In this document: one piece after another, positions 33,278-40,959 of the stretch
How the letters are laid out: every line of letters starts with the position of its first letter
Numbering within the stretch: the first letter of the stretch is position 1
DNA from: Tepidamorphus sp.
Lineage (GTDB): Bacteria; Pseudomonadota; Alphaproteobacteria; Rhizobiales; Tepidamorphaceae
Direction: 5' to 3'
NCBI GenBank assembly: GCA_028280885.1
Contig: JANQKY010000092.1
Location: 1-45,449 of the forward strand
DNA length: 45,449 nucleotides
Position numbers and translations under genes: made by a program
Notes under the pieces: generated by a model
Seen by the model: the letters and a program-made list of their open reading frames with translations, nothing else
The model's database searches: none
Told to the model about the DNA's origin: nothing

Positions 33278-33883
33278 TTAGCCATCGACCCTCTCGACGG
33301 AGGCGTCCCAGAGGTCGGGGGCCGGATAGTCGTCGCGCAGCCAGGCGCTGCCGGTAAAGGCGTGCCAGAGCCTCTCGCCCTCATCGGCGATCCTGCGCAT
33401 CGCGGTCAGATCCGCCGGCCGGTAGGTCCAGCGCACCTGGGCCGCCACGACGATCTGGCCGAACATGGCGCCGTCTTCGACCATCGGCACATAGATCGAC
33501 GAGCCCATCCGGCTCGTTTTCAGGAACTGGCGAAAGGCGGGGTGGTCGTCGGTGTTTTCAAGGAGCAGCGGGGCCTGCGTCTCAACGACCCTGCCCGGGT
33601 GGTTCCAGGTGATCGGAATGGCCAGCCGCCGCTGCTCGGGCGGAAAACCCCGGCTGGCGATCAGCATGTTGTATTTGCGGTCCGGGGTGATCACGAAGAC
33701 GCCCGAAACCCGGTAGTCGCGCTCGCCGGGCTTGAGCGCGCCGGGGCGGTCGATTGCCCGGTCGTCGCCCAGGTCGGCAAGGGCAAGGTCCGTCAGCCGG
33801 CCAAGCGCGGCCTCGACATCGCTTTCGGCCCGCGCCGCCTCGGTTGCCGCCTGCAGCCGTTGATCGAAGCCGTCGTCCGCCAT
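33278..33883 (-). CDS. GAF-domain protein
   Basis: A 201-residue soluble protein. The segment from about residue 25 to 180 has GAF-like features: YRVSGVFVITPDRKYNMLIA, HPGRVVETQAPLLLENTDDH, FLKTSRMGSSIYVPMVEDGA, MFGQIVVAAQ. There is no kinase, cyclase or DNA-binding domain, so it is a stand-alone ligand-binding or possibly catalytic GAF protein. The start codon overlaps the PuuE-like stop (TGATG), indicating coupled translation and a role close to that enzyme. No specific function can be assigned. Confidence 0.85.
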   Translation of the reverse strand: MADDGFDQRLQAATEAARAESDVEAALGRLTDLALADLGDDRAIDRPGALKPGERDYRVSGVFVITPDRKYNMLIASRGFPPEQRRLAIPITWNHPGRVVETQAPLLLENTDDHPAFRQFLKTSRMGSSIYVPMVEDGAMFGQIVVAAQVRWTYRPADLTAMRRIADEGERLWHAFTGSAWLRDDYPAPDLWDASVERVDG

Positions 33884-34764
33884 CAGCCCGGTTCCCGCCA
33901 GGGATGCTGCTCGGCGAAGGTCTCGGCGATGGCGCGCCGGCTGGTGATCCAGATATCGGGCTTGCCGGTGACGTGGTCGAGGAGCCGCTTGAGCGCCCAG
34001 ATCCGACCCGGCCGGCCGATGATGCGCAGGTGCAGCCCGACCGACAGCATGCGCGGCCCCTTGCGGCGGGCCTCGTCCAAGAGCCAGTCGAAGCTGTTGG
34101 TCGCGTAGGCGAGCCACTGGTCGGGCGTGTAGGAGGGCGCCGTCCACATCTTCATGTCGTTGGTGTCGAGCGCGTAGGGCACGCAGATGAGCGGCCGCGC
34201 CGTTCCGTCGGCCATCGCGACGTCTTCCCAGCGCGGCAGATCGTCGGACAGGTCGTCCATGTGATAGCGGTAGCCTTCCTCGACCAGGAGCCGGCGCGTC
34301 CGCTCGGTGTGCAGATAGCGGCTCAGCCAGCCGGCCGGGCGCGTTCCCGTGGTCTGCTCGATGCTTTGCGCCGCCTTGCGGATGAAGTCGCGCTCGCGCT
34401 CCTCGTCGTAGGAAAACTGGTGGATCCAGCGCCAGCCATGCGAGCAGACCTCGTGGCCCTGCTGAACGATACGCGCGGTCATGTCGGGCGCGCGTTCCAG
34501 GGCGAGTGCTGCGGCGGTGAAGGTCGTTTCGAGCTGGTACTCTTCGAGCAGGTCGAGGACGCGGCCGGCGCCGGCGCGGATGCCGTATTGATAGTTGCTC
34601 TCGTTGACGAAATTGCGGATCGGAATGCCGAGCGCGACGCCCAACTCGTCCACCGGCTCCGGCTTCTTGTCGCCGTCGGCGATCGTCATCTCCGAGCCTT
34701 CCTCGACATTGACGACGATCGACACGGCGAGCCTGGCCCCGCCCGGCCACACGATTTCGGTCAT
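33883..34764 (-). CDS. polysaccharide-deacetylase-fold amidohydrolase (PuuE/cyclic imidase-like)
   Basis: A 293-residue protein of the NodB/CE4 fold, in the branch that contains the metal-independent allantoinase PuuE and, from memory, a bacterial cyclic imide hydrolase of similar length. Features are VSIVVNVEEGSEMTIADGD, YGIRAGAGRVLDLLEEYQL, VCSHGWRWIHQFSYDEERER and RYHMDDLSDDLPRW. The HGWRW motif corresponds to the HG.R motif of PuuE. These enzymes open cyclic amides or imides. No export signal is present, unlike peptidoglycan or chitin deacetylases. With the amidase at 24958 under the same operator type, a two-step cyclic amide degradation is plausible. Confidence 0.85.
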   Translation of the reverse strand: MTEIVWPGGARLAVSIVVNVEEGSEMTIADGDKKPEPVDELGVALGIPIRNFVNESNYQYGIRAGAGRVLDLLEEYQLETTFTAAALALERAPDMTARIVQQGHEVCSHGWRWIHQFSYDEERERDFIRKAAQSIEQTTGTRPAGWLSRYLHTERTRRLLVEEGYRYHMDDLSDDLPRWEDVAMADGTARPLICVPYALDTNDMKMWTAPSYTPDQWLAYATNSFDWLLDEARRKGPRMLSVGLHLRIIGRPGRIWALKRLLDHVTGKPDIWITSRRAIAETFAEQHPWREPG

Positions 34765-34776
34765 GCTGCGCCCTTG

Positions 34777-34822
34777 AAATTTGTCCGGACAATTTTGTTG
34801 CAGACGGCTCGCCCGGTGTCAA
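34777..34822 (-). promoter_or_regulatory. promoter plus TTTGTCCGGACAAA-type operator (site 4)
   Basis: AAATTTGTCCGGACAATTTT (34777-34796) is a 20-bp palindrome with one mismatched pair, 12 bases upstream of the PuuE-like gene. Leftward, TTGACA (34822-34817) is followed after 16-17 bases by a weak -10 (AACAAA region, about 34800-34795) overlapping the palindrome. The -35/operator arrangement is the same as at sites 1 and 3. Confidence 0.85.
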
Positions 34823-34885
34823 CATGGCGTGGCCAAGGTGGATTGCGCCTCGCGACCTTGACCCGGAGGTGGGTCACCACCCAGA

Positions 34886-35857
34886 GTGTGGCGCAAACGA
34901 CAACGCGGGGGCTTTCCGATTTCCGTTTCAGATAACTCGAACGACACCGGGTCCGTGGCCGACCTGTGTGTCGATGCGCACCTGGCCGAGTGCATGGACG
35001 ACAATGCCGGACGACCGGCAGCCGACGTCAATGCGATGACCCCGGCCGAGGCGCGTGCGGTCTATGCGCAGAGCCGCGAAATGTGGAACACCGGCGAGCC
35101 GGCGATGGCCGAGGTGCGCCGGAACATGATGCATCTGGACGCTGTCGAGATGCCCGCCGTCACCTTCGTCCCCGACGATGCGGGGCCCGGTGCGACCGTC
35201 TTCCTGCATGGCGGCGGCTGGGTGATGGGCGGCACGGCGACCCATGACGGCATCATGCGGCGGCTTGCCGACTTGACCCGCCGTCCGGTGATCGGCCTCG
35301 ACTATCCGCTTGCGCCGGATGCCCGGCGTCCGGCGACGGTGCGGGCCTGCACGGCGGCCATCTCCCGGATCATCGAAGACAGCGAGGGCCCGGTGGTGGT
35401 CGCCGGCGATTCGGCCGGGGCGGAGCTGTCGCTGTCGGCGACGCTGGCCCTGCGTGATGCGGGCGCTACCCTGCCGGACGGGCTGTGCCTTGCCTATCCG
35501 GCGCTGTGGCCGCGGTTCGAGACGGAGAGCCATAACCGCTCAGGCGACGGGCGCTTCGGCCTGTCGACGGAGACGATGCGCGGCTTCTGGCAGCATTATC
35601 TCGGCGATGGCGAGGCGTTGCCCGCATCCCCCGATCTGTCGGGCCTGCCGCGCTGCTATATCCTCGGCGCGGCGCTCGATCCGCTTCTGGACGATGCGGT
35701 CGATCTCGCGGGTCTGCTCAAGGCGGCCGGGGTCGATTGCGAATTGCACGTTCCCGGCGGCAGCACGCACGGCTTCCTGCACTATTCGGCGGTCGCGCCG
35801 ATCGCGATGGACGCGCTTGCGGCAATGGCCCGCTTCATCCGGTCGCCGACCGGTTGA
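34886..35857 (+). CDS. HSL-family alpha/beta hydrolase (esterase/lipase)
   Basis: A serine esterase of the hormone-sensitive-lipase family. The oxyanion motif HGGGWVMGG, the nucleophile elbow GDSAGAELS, the Asp in GAALDPLLDDAVD and the His in GGSTHGFLHYSA complete the triad. The start is uncertain: GTG 34886 gives 323 residues but an atypical basic leader; GTG 34955 (VADLCVDAHLAEC, 300 residues) fits family length better. It may hydrolyse an ester or amide of the substrate degraded by the adjacent CoA-ester locus. Its 3' end overlaps the convergent FCD regulator by 23 bases. Confidence 0.88.
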   Translation: MWRKRQRGGFPISVSDNSNDTGSVADLCVDAHLAECMDDNAGRPAADVNAMTPAEARAVYAQSREMWNTGEPAMAEVRRNMMHLDAVEMPAVTFVPDDAGPGATVFLHGGGWVMGGTATHDGIMRRLADLTRRPVIGLDYPLAPDARRPATVRACTAAISRIIEDSEGPVVVAGDSAGAELSLSATLALRDAGATLPDGLCLAYPALWPRFETESHNRSGDGRFGLSTETMRGFWQHYLGDGEALPASPDLSGLPRCYILGAALDPLLDDAVDLAGLLKAAGVDCELHVPGGSTHGFLHYSAVAPIAMDALAAMARFIRSPTG

Positions 35858-36563
35858 TCGACTGCCGGACGTCCAGATAGATCCGCTTGGAGTGCTGGAT
35901 ATGGTCGACGACGAGCCGCGTCAGCGCCGTGCGGTCGGCGGTCCTGAGCGCCTCGATCATCGCCCAGTGCTCGCCGCGCAGGGTTTCCAGAAGCGCCGGG
36001 TCGACCATCGGGTAGAGCCGCATGGCGCGCGACAGATAGGCGTAGTGGGCGATCGCCTCCGACAGGTGCCGGTTGCCGCAGGCTGAAAAGAACAGCGCGT
36101 GGAAGGCCTCGTTGGCCTCGTCGATCGCGCGCGGATCGCGTGAGGCGACGGCCGCGTCATGGCGGCGCTGGGCAGCCTCCAGTTCGGCGATATGGACCGG
36201 GTCGGCGGGCAGGGGCATGCGGGTCGCCGCCTGGCGCTGCAGCGTCTGACGGATCTCGGCGATCTCCTCGACCTCGCGGGCGGTGAAGTCGCGCACCGTC
36301 GCGCCGCGGTTCGGCACCCGCACGACGATGCCCATGCGCTCCAGTTCGGTCAGCGCGTGGCGCACGACATGGCGCTTGGCGCCGAAGCGCTGCATCAGCG
36401 AATCCTCGACAAGCCGCTCGCGCGGCCGCAGCCGCCCGAACAGGATGTCGAACTCCAGGCTCCGGAGCACGTCATCGTCGGATTTTTCCAGGGATTCGCT
36501 GCTTTTCGCGTCCGTTTCCATCGTGCTCGGCCCGCCGGTCTCCTCTGCCCTCTTGTTTGCCAT
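35835..36563 (-). CDS. GntR-family regulator with FCD domain
   Basis: A 242-residue regulator. The winged helix (VLRSLEFDILFGRLRPRERL, LMQRFGAKRHVVRHALTELE, GIVVRVPNRGATVRDF) is followed by an all-helical FCD ligand-binding domain with candidate metal-binding residues (DEANEAFHALFFSACGNRHL and, near the end, VVDHIQHSKRIYLD). The start is ATG 36563; ATG 36521 is an alternative. It is divergent from the sugar ABC operon, with a perfect inverted repeat between them, so it very likely controls that operon. FCD regulators typically respond to sugar acids or other carboxylates. Confidence 0.92.
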   Translation of the reverse strand: MANKRAEETGGPSTMETDAKSSESLEKSDDDVLRSLEFDILFGRLRPRERLVEDSLMQRFGAKRHVVRHALTELERMGIVVRVPNRGATVRDFTAREVEEIAEIRQTLQRQAATRMPLPADPVHIAELEAAQRRHDAAVASRDPRAIDEANEAFHALFFSACGNRHLSEAIAHYAYLSRAMRLYPMVDPALLETLRGEHWAMIEALRTADRTALTRLVVDHIQHSKRIYLDVRQSINRSATG

Positions 36564-36598
36564 ATTTTCTGCCCGTCGGGCAATCCTCGATGAAATTA

Positions 36599-36616
36599 TC
36601 AATAATCTTATTGACG
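36599..36616. promoter_or_regulatory. inverted repeat operator for the FCD regulator
   Basis: TCAATAATCTTATTGA (36599-36614) is a perfect inverted repeat with 7-base arms and a two-base centre, in a local AT-rich stretch of the divergent region. A TTGACG hexamer (36611-36616), a likely -35 of the rightward operon, overlaps its right arm. Repression by the FCD protein at this site is the simplest reading. The remainder of 36617-36723 contains the presumed leader and a GGGAGG ribosome binding site. Confidence 0.75.
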
Positions 36617-36723
36617 CTCGCTCGATATGCCTCTAGCGTCCGCCGCACAGGTCGACGCAACAGGCCGCCGCGACGCCCGGGCTGCATCCGGGGCGCGATA
36701 CCGAACACCAAGGGAGGGTTTCG

Positions 36724-37998
36724 ATGCGACATATGCTTGCCGGCGTTCTAGTGGGCGCCATTGCCGGACTGTCCGTTTCCGCGGGCGCGCTGGCCCAGGA
36801 GCCGACCGAGCTGACGCTGTGGAGCCACTGGTCGGCGGAAAAGCCGAAGCGCGACTTCGTCGAGGCGGCGATCGAGGAGTTCGAGGCCGCCAATCCGGAC
36901 GTCAGGATCAACGTCACCTGGTATGAGAAGAACGCACTCTACGCCGCGCTGAAGACGGCGCTCAGGGCCGGCCAGGCGCCCGACATCTTCTATGCCGAGC
37001 CCGATCAGGTCGAATACATGGACAACGGCTTCCTGCTCGACCTGTCGTCGCTTGACTGGGACGCCGTCGAGCCGTGGGCGAAGGAAGCCTGGATCTATGA
37101 CGGCAAGCCCTACGGCCTGCCGCTCGAGGCGTGGACCGTCGAGGTCTATTACAACAAGGACAAGATGGCCGATCTCGGCATCGCGCTGCCCGACACGCTG
37201 CAGCTTTCGCCCGACGCGTTTCGCGAGATGATCGACAAGGCCCGCGAGAAGGGCATCACGCCGATGGCGCTGGGGGTCGGCGACCGGCCCTATCCCGGGG
37301 CCCATCTCGTCCACGAGGCGCTTTTGAAGAAGCTCGGCGTCGACGACTACGACAAGCTCCTGAAAGGCGACCTGCCCTGGAGCGATCCGCGCGTGGTCGA
37401 CACGCTGACCTGGCTCACCGGCCTGACGGAAGCCGGCCTGCTGCCGCCGACCTTCTCGACGCTGAAGCTCACCGAGGCCCATATCTACTTTCACACCAAG
37501 CCCGGCGCGCTCACCTTCGTGAATGGCAGCTGGTACACCTCGCGGGCCTTCAACGATCCGGACCAGGGCGGCCAGCCGGACGGCTTTCCGCTCGGCATCA
37601 TGCAGTTCCCCGCCGTGCCGGACGCGGTCTGCAACGAATGCCGCAGCATCGCGGTCGGCGGCAGCTATGTCGGCAACGCCGATACCGAGCACGCGGAAGA
37701 GGTGGTCGCCTTCCTGAATTCCTTCCTGCGGCCGGAGGTCGGCAACCGCTGGCTCGACAACGTCAAGGTGCAGACCGGCATCAAGTCCGATCCCGCGCAG
37801 ATGACGGACGCGCGGGCGGCCGACTATTTCGACATGATCGCCAGGACCAATGACGGCTCGAAATACTATTTCGGCATCCCGATCCAGGTGATGGCCGGCA
37901 AGCCGAAGGAGGTGTTCACCCAGGTGATGAACAACGCCCTGCCGGCCGGCAACATCAGCGTCGACGACGCCGTCAAGCAGCTCGACGCCGCTTACTGA
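36724..37998 (+). CDS. sugar ABC transporter substrate-binding protein (family 1, MalE-like)
   Basis: A 424-residue periplasmic binding protein. Signal peptide residues 1-24 (MRHMLAGVLVGAIAGLSVSA, then GALAQ with cleavage after ALA). The mature part has ELTLWSHWSAEKPKRDFVEA, APDIFYAEPDQVEYM, PYGLPLEAWTVEVYYNKDKM and ALTFVNGSWYTSRAF. A CNEC motif (PDAVCNECRSIAVGG) could form a disulfide near the ligand-binding face. GGGAGG lies just before the ATG. It begins a nine-gene rightward operon. Confidence 0.94.
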   Translation: MRHMLAGVLVGAIAGLSVSAGALAQEPTELTLWSHWSAEKPKRDFVEAAIEEFEAANPDVRINVTWYEKNALYAALKTALRAGQAPDIFYAEPDQVEYMDNGFLLDLSSLDWDAVEPWAKEAWIYDGKPYGLPLEAWTVEVYYNKDKMADLGIALPDTLQLSPDAFREMIDKAREKGITPMALGVGDRPYPGAHLVHEALLKKLGVDDYDKLLKGDLPWSDPRVVDTLTWLTGLTEAGLLPPTFSTLKLTEAHIYFHTKPGALTFVNGSWYTSRAFNDPDQGGQPDGFPLGIMQFPAVPDAVCNECRSIAVGGSYVGNADTEHAEEVVAFLNSFLRPEVGNRWLDNVKVQTGIKSDPAQMTDARAADYFDMIARTNDGSKYYFGIPIQVMAGKPKEVFTQVMNNALPAGNISVDDAVKQLDAAY

Positions 37999-38011
37999 GT
38001 AACTGCGCACC

Positions 38012-38047
38012 CCGGCGGCTTTCAGCTTTCTCCCCCGGAGCCGCCGG
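38012..38047 (+). terminator. stem-loop between binding-protein and permease genes
   Basis: CCGGCGGCT (38012-38020) pairs with AGCCGCCGG (38039-38047), a 9-bp perfect stem with an 18-base loop, in the 95-base gap after the binding-protein stop. No U-tract follows, so it is probably an mRNA stabiliser or partial terminator that favours the receptor over the permeases, as in malE-malF-type gaps. Confidence 0.65.
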
Positions 38048-38093
38048 CTTAATCTCGCCGCGAATAAACGCGATAGTTCGGAGTTTAACTGGA

Positions 38094-39008
38094 ATGGCAG
38101 GCGCGGCGTTGGCGAAGCGGGATGACGGGCTGAGGCGGCCCTGGGGGACCATCTCCGCCTTCCTGCTTCCCGCGCTTGCCGTCTACGCGGCGCTGACCGC
38201 CTATCCCGCCTTCCGGACGCTGTGGAACAGCTTTCACGAGGTGCTGCCGCGCCGCGAGACCTTCATCGGCCTTGCCAACTATGCCGAACTGGCGCGCGAC
38301 GAGATCTACTGGAAGGCCGTCCAGAACACCTTCGTCTGGGCCTTCGCCTCGCCGCTGATCGAGGTCAGCGTCGCGCTGCTCCTGGCGCTGGCGCTCTATG
38401 CCAAGGTGCCCGGCGCGCGGTTCTTCCGCATCGCCTGGTTCACACCGGTGCTGATGTCCTACATCGTCGTCGGCATCCTGTGGGCCTGGATCTACAATTA
38501 CGACTGGGGCCCGATCAACGTGGCGCTGCGCTTCGTCGGGCTCGACAGCTTAGCGCGGCCCTGGCTCGGCGATCCCGACACGGCGCTGCCGGCGCTGATC
38601 TTCGTTACCAGCTGGATGTGGGTCGGCTTCAACATGGTGGTGCTGCTGGCCGCCCTGCATTCGCTGCCGCGCGAGGTGATCGAGGCCGCCGAACTCGACA
38701 ATTGCGGCTGGGGCGGCAAGCTCGTCTTCGTCATCCTGCCGATGGTGCGGGCGACGGTCCTGAACCTCGTCATCCTGTCCTTCATCGGCAAGATGAAGAT
38801 CTTCGACCTCGTCTGGATCACCACCAAGGGCAATCCGCTTTGGTCGACCGAGACGGTCTCGACCTATGTTTACAAGCGCGCGTTCGAGTGGACGACCTTT
38901 GATCTCGGCTATCCCTCGACGATCGCCACCGTCTGGTTCGTCATCGTGCTGGCGGCCGTGCTGGTGCTGACCCGCGTCTTTCGTCTGCGCGAAAAGCTGG
39001 AATACTGA
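38094..39008 (+). CDS. sugar ABC transporter permease (MalF/UgpA type)
   Basis: A 304-residue membrane protein with six predicted helices; the first is at about residues 17-37 (TISAFLLPALAVYAALTAYP). FIGLANYAELARDEIYWKAV is the usual first periplasmic segment, and the EAA loop is EVIEAAELDNCGWGGKLVFV. It pairs with the second permease, two bases downstream. GGAG lies about 13 bases upstream of the ATG. Confidence 0.94.
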   Translation: MAGAALAKRDDGLRRPWGTISAFLLPALAVYAALTAYPAFRTLWNSFHEVLPRRETFIGLANYAELARDEIYWKAVQNTFVWAFASPLIEVSVALLLALALYAKVPGARFFRIAWFTPVLMSYIVVGILWAWIYNYDWGPINVALRFVGLDSLARPWLGDPDTALPALIFVTSWMWVGFNMVVLLAALHSLPREVIEAAELDNCGWGGKLVFVILPMVRATVLNLVILSFIGKMKIFDLVWITTKGNPLWSTETVSTYVYKRAFEWTTFDLGYPSTIATVWFVIVLAAVLVLTRVFRLREKLEY

Positions 39009-39010
39009 CG

Positions 39011-39829
39011 ATGGCCGCGCTGCGCAAATCGATCCTGCTTTTGCTTCTCACCGGCTACACGATGTTCGCCGCCGGTCCCTTCGTCTGGGTCGCGATGATG
39101 TCGCTCAGGACGACGACGGAGATCCATCACGACCATTTCGGCTTTCCCGATCCCGCCCACTGGAACAAGTATCCGGACGCCTGGTTCAACTCCAACTACG
39201 CGACCTATTTCGCCAACTCCACCCAGATCGTGGTCGCCGCCGTCATCCTGGTCACGCTGATCGGCGCGATGGCGGCGCATTGTCTGGCGCGCTACCGGTT
39301 CCGGCTCAACCGGGTGATCTATTTCGTGCTGTTCTCCACCATCATCTTTCCCCCGCAGATCACCATCATCTCGCTGTTCCAGATCCTGGTGCAGTACGGG
39401 CTCTACAATTCCAAGATCGGCCTGATGCTGGTCTATGTGGCGATCCAGCTGCCGCTGACGATCTATATCCTGGAGAGCTTCTTCGCCCGCATCCCCTCCG
39501 ACCTGTTCGATGCCGCGCGCATGGACGGCTATTCGGACTGGGAGATCTTCTGGAAGGTCGCCTTTCCGATCGCCCTGCCGGCGATCACCACGACGGTGAT
39601 CCTGAACTTCATCCTCTTGTGGAACGAGTTCCTGTTCGCCGTGGTGCTGATCACCGAGGAGGCCAATCGCACGCTGCCGCTCGGCATCCAGCGCTTCATC
39701 GGCGACACCCAGGAGGATATCGGCATGATCGCCACGGGGCTGATGATCGCGATCATACCGGTCATCGTGATCTACGCCTTCTTCTCCGAAAAGCTGATCC
39801 AGGGCATGACGGCGGGCGCGGTCAAATGA
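39011..39829 (+). CDS. sugar ABC transporter permease (MalG/UgpE type)
   Basis: A 272-residue membrane protein. Hallmarks include HCLARYRFRLNRVIYFVLF, IIFPPQITIISLFQILVQYG, the EAA loop DLFDAARMDGYSDWEIFWKV, and WNEFLFAVVL in the fifth helix. It ends FFSEKLIQGMTAGAVK, the conserved terminus of MalG-like subunits. It starts two bases after the first permease. Confidence 0.95.
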   Translation: MAALRKSILLLLLTGYTMFAAGPFVWVAMMSLRTTTEIHHDHFGFPDPAHWNKYPDAWFNSNYATYFANSTQIVVAAVILVTLIGAMAAHCLARYRFRLNRVIYFVLFSTIIFPPQITIISLFQILVQYGLYNSKIGLMLVYVAIQLPLTIYILESFFARIPSDLFDAARMDGYSDWEIFWKVAFPIALPAITTTVILNFILLWNEFLFAVVLITEEANRTLPLGIQRFIGDTQEDIGMIATGLMIAIIPVIVIYAFFSEKLIQGMTAGAVK

Positions 39830-39842
39830 GGGGGCATTGAGC

Positions 39843-40946
39843 ATGGCCGTGGTGAGCCTGAAGGACCTGACCAAGATCTACGACCGGGGCCACGCGCCGG
39901 CGGCCGACAAGGTGTCGCTGGAGATCGGCGACGGCGAGTTCATGGTGCTGCTGGGGCCGTCGGGCTGCGGCAAGACGACGACGCTCAGGATGGTCGCGGG
40001 GCTGGAATCGATCACCGCCGGCGAGTTGTCGATCGACGGGGCGGTGATGAACGCGATCCCGGCCAAGGACCGCGACATCGCCATGGTGTTCCAGTCCTAC
40101 GCGCTCTATCCGCACATGTCGGTGAAGAACAATCTCGCCTTCGGCCTCAGGCGGCGGTCCGTCTCGCGCAGTGAGATCGAACGCCGGGTCGTCTCGGTCG
40201 CCGAGACGCTCGAACTGACGCCGTTCCTGCAGCGCAAGCCGCATGCGCTGTCGGGCGGGCAGCGCCAGCGCGTCGCGCTCGGACGCGCCATCGTGCGCGA
40301 CCCGAAGGTCTTCCTGTTCGACGAGCCGCTGTCCAATCTCGACGCCGCGCTCCGGGTCTCGACCCGTTCCGAGATTGCCTCGCTGCACCGCAGGCTGGGC
40401 GCGACGATGATCTACGTCACCCACGACCAGGTCGAGGCGATGACGCTGGGCACGCGGATCTGCATCATGAATGGCGGCCGGGTCATGCAGGTCGGCTCGC
40501 CCCTCGACGTCTATCACCAGCCGGTCAACACCTTCGTCGCCGGCTTCCTCGGCAATCCGCCGATGAATCTGTTACCCGCCACCGTCACCGACGCGCCCGG
40601 CGGCTGCACGCTGGCGATCGGCGAGACCCGGCTGGAGGTTCCGGGCACGCGCATGCCGGCGCATTCCCCCGGCGCGGACCTGACCTTCGGCATCCGGCCG
40701 GAGAACGTCCGTCTCGGTGAAGCGCCCGGCGCGGGTTTCGCGACGCTTGCCGGCACGGTAACCCAGATCGAGGCACTTGGCGCCGAGACGATCATCACGG
40801 CGGGCCTGCCGAATGTCGCCGCGCCGCTGACGGCGCGCGTTGCCGGCGATGGCGGTCCTGGCGTCGGCGACCGCGTCGGTTTCGCCGTTGATCTTGGCGC
40901 TGCCCATGTCTTCGGGCCGGACGGCCGCGCAGTGACACAGTCTTAG
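39843..40946 (+). CDS. sugar ABC transporter ATP-binding protein (MalK/UgpC type)
   Basis: A 367-residue ATPase. It has Walker A (LLGPSGCGKTT), the Q-loop (MVFQSYALYPHMSV), signature LSGGQRQRVALGRAI, Walker B (VFLFDEPLSNLD), switch His (IYVTHDQVEAMTLG), and a C-terminal regulatory TOBE-like region from about residue 240. I choose ATG 39843, with GAGGGGG eight bases before it, over a TTG at 39837. It completes the transporter, with no need to borrow a shared ATPase. Confidence 0.95.
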   Translation: MAVVSLKDLTKIYDRGHAPAADKVSLEIGDGEFMVLLGPSGCGKTTTLRMVAGLESITAGELSIDGAVMNAIPAKDRDIAMVFQSYALYPHMSVKNNLAFGLRRRSVSRSEIERRVVSVAETLELTPFLQRKPHALSGGQRQRVALGRAIVRDPKVFLFDEPLSNLDAALRVSTRSEIASLHRRLGATMIYVTHDQVEAMTLGTRICIMNGGRVMQVGSPLDVYHQPVNTFVAGFLGNPPMNLLPATVTDAPGGCTLAIGETRLEVPGTRMPAHSPGADLTFGIRPENVRLGEAPGAGFATLAGTVTQIEALGAETIITAGLPNVAAPLTARVAGDGGPGVGDRVGFAVDLGAAHVFGPDGRAVTQS

Positions 40947-40959
40947 AAGGAGTGATCCG

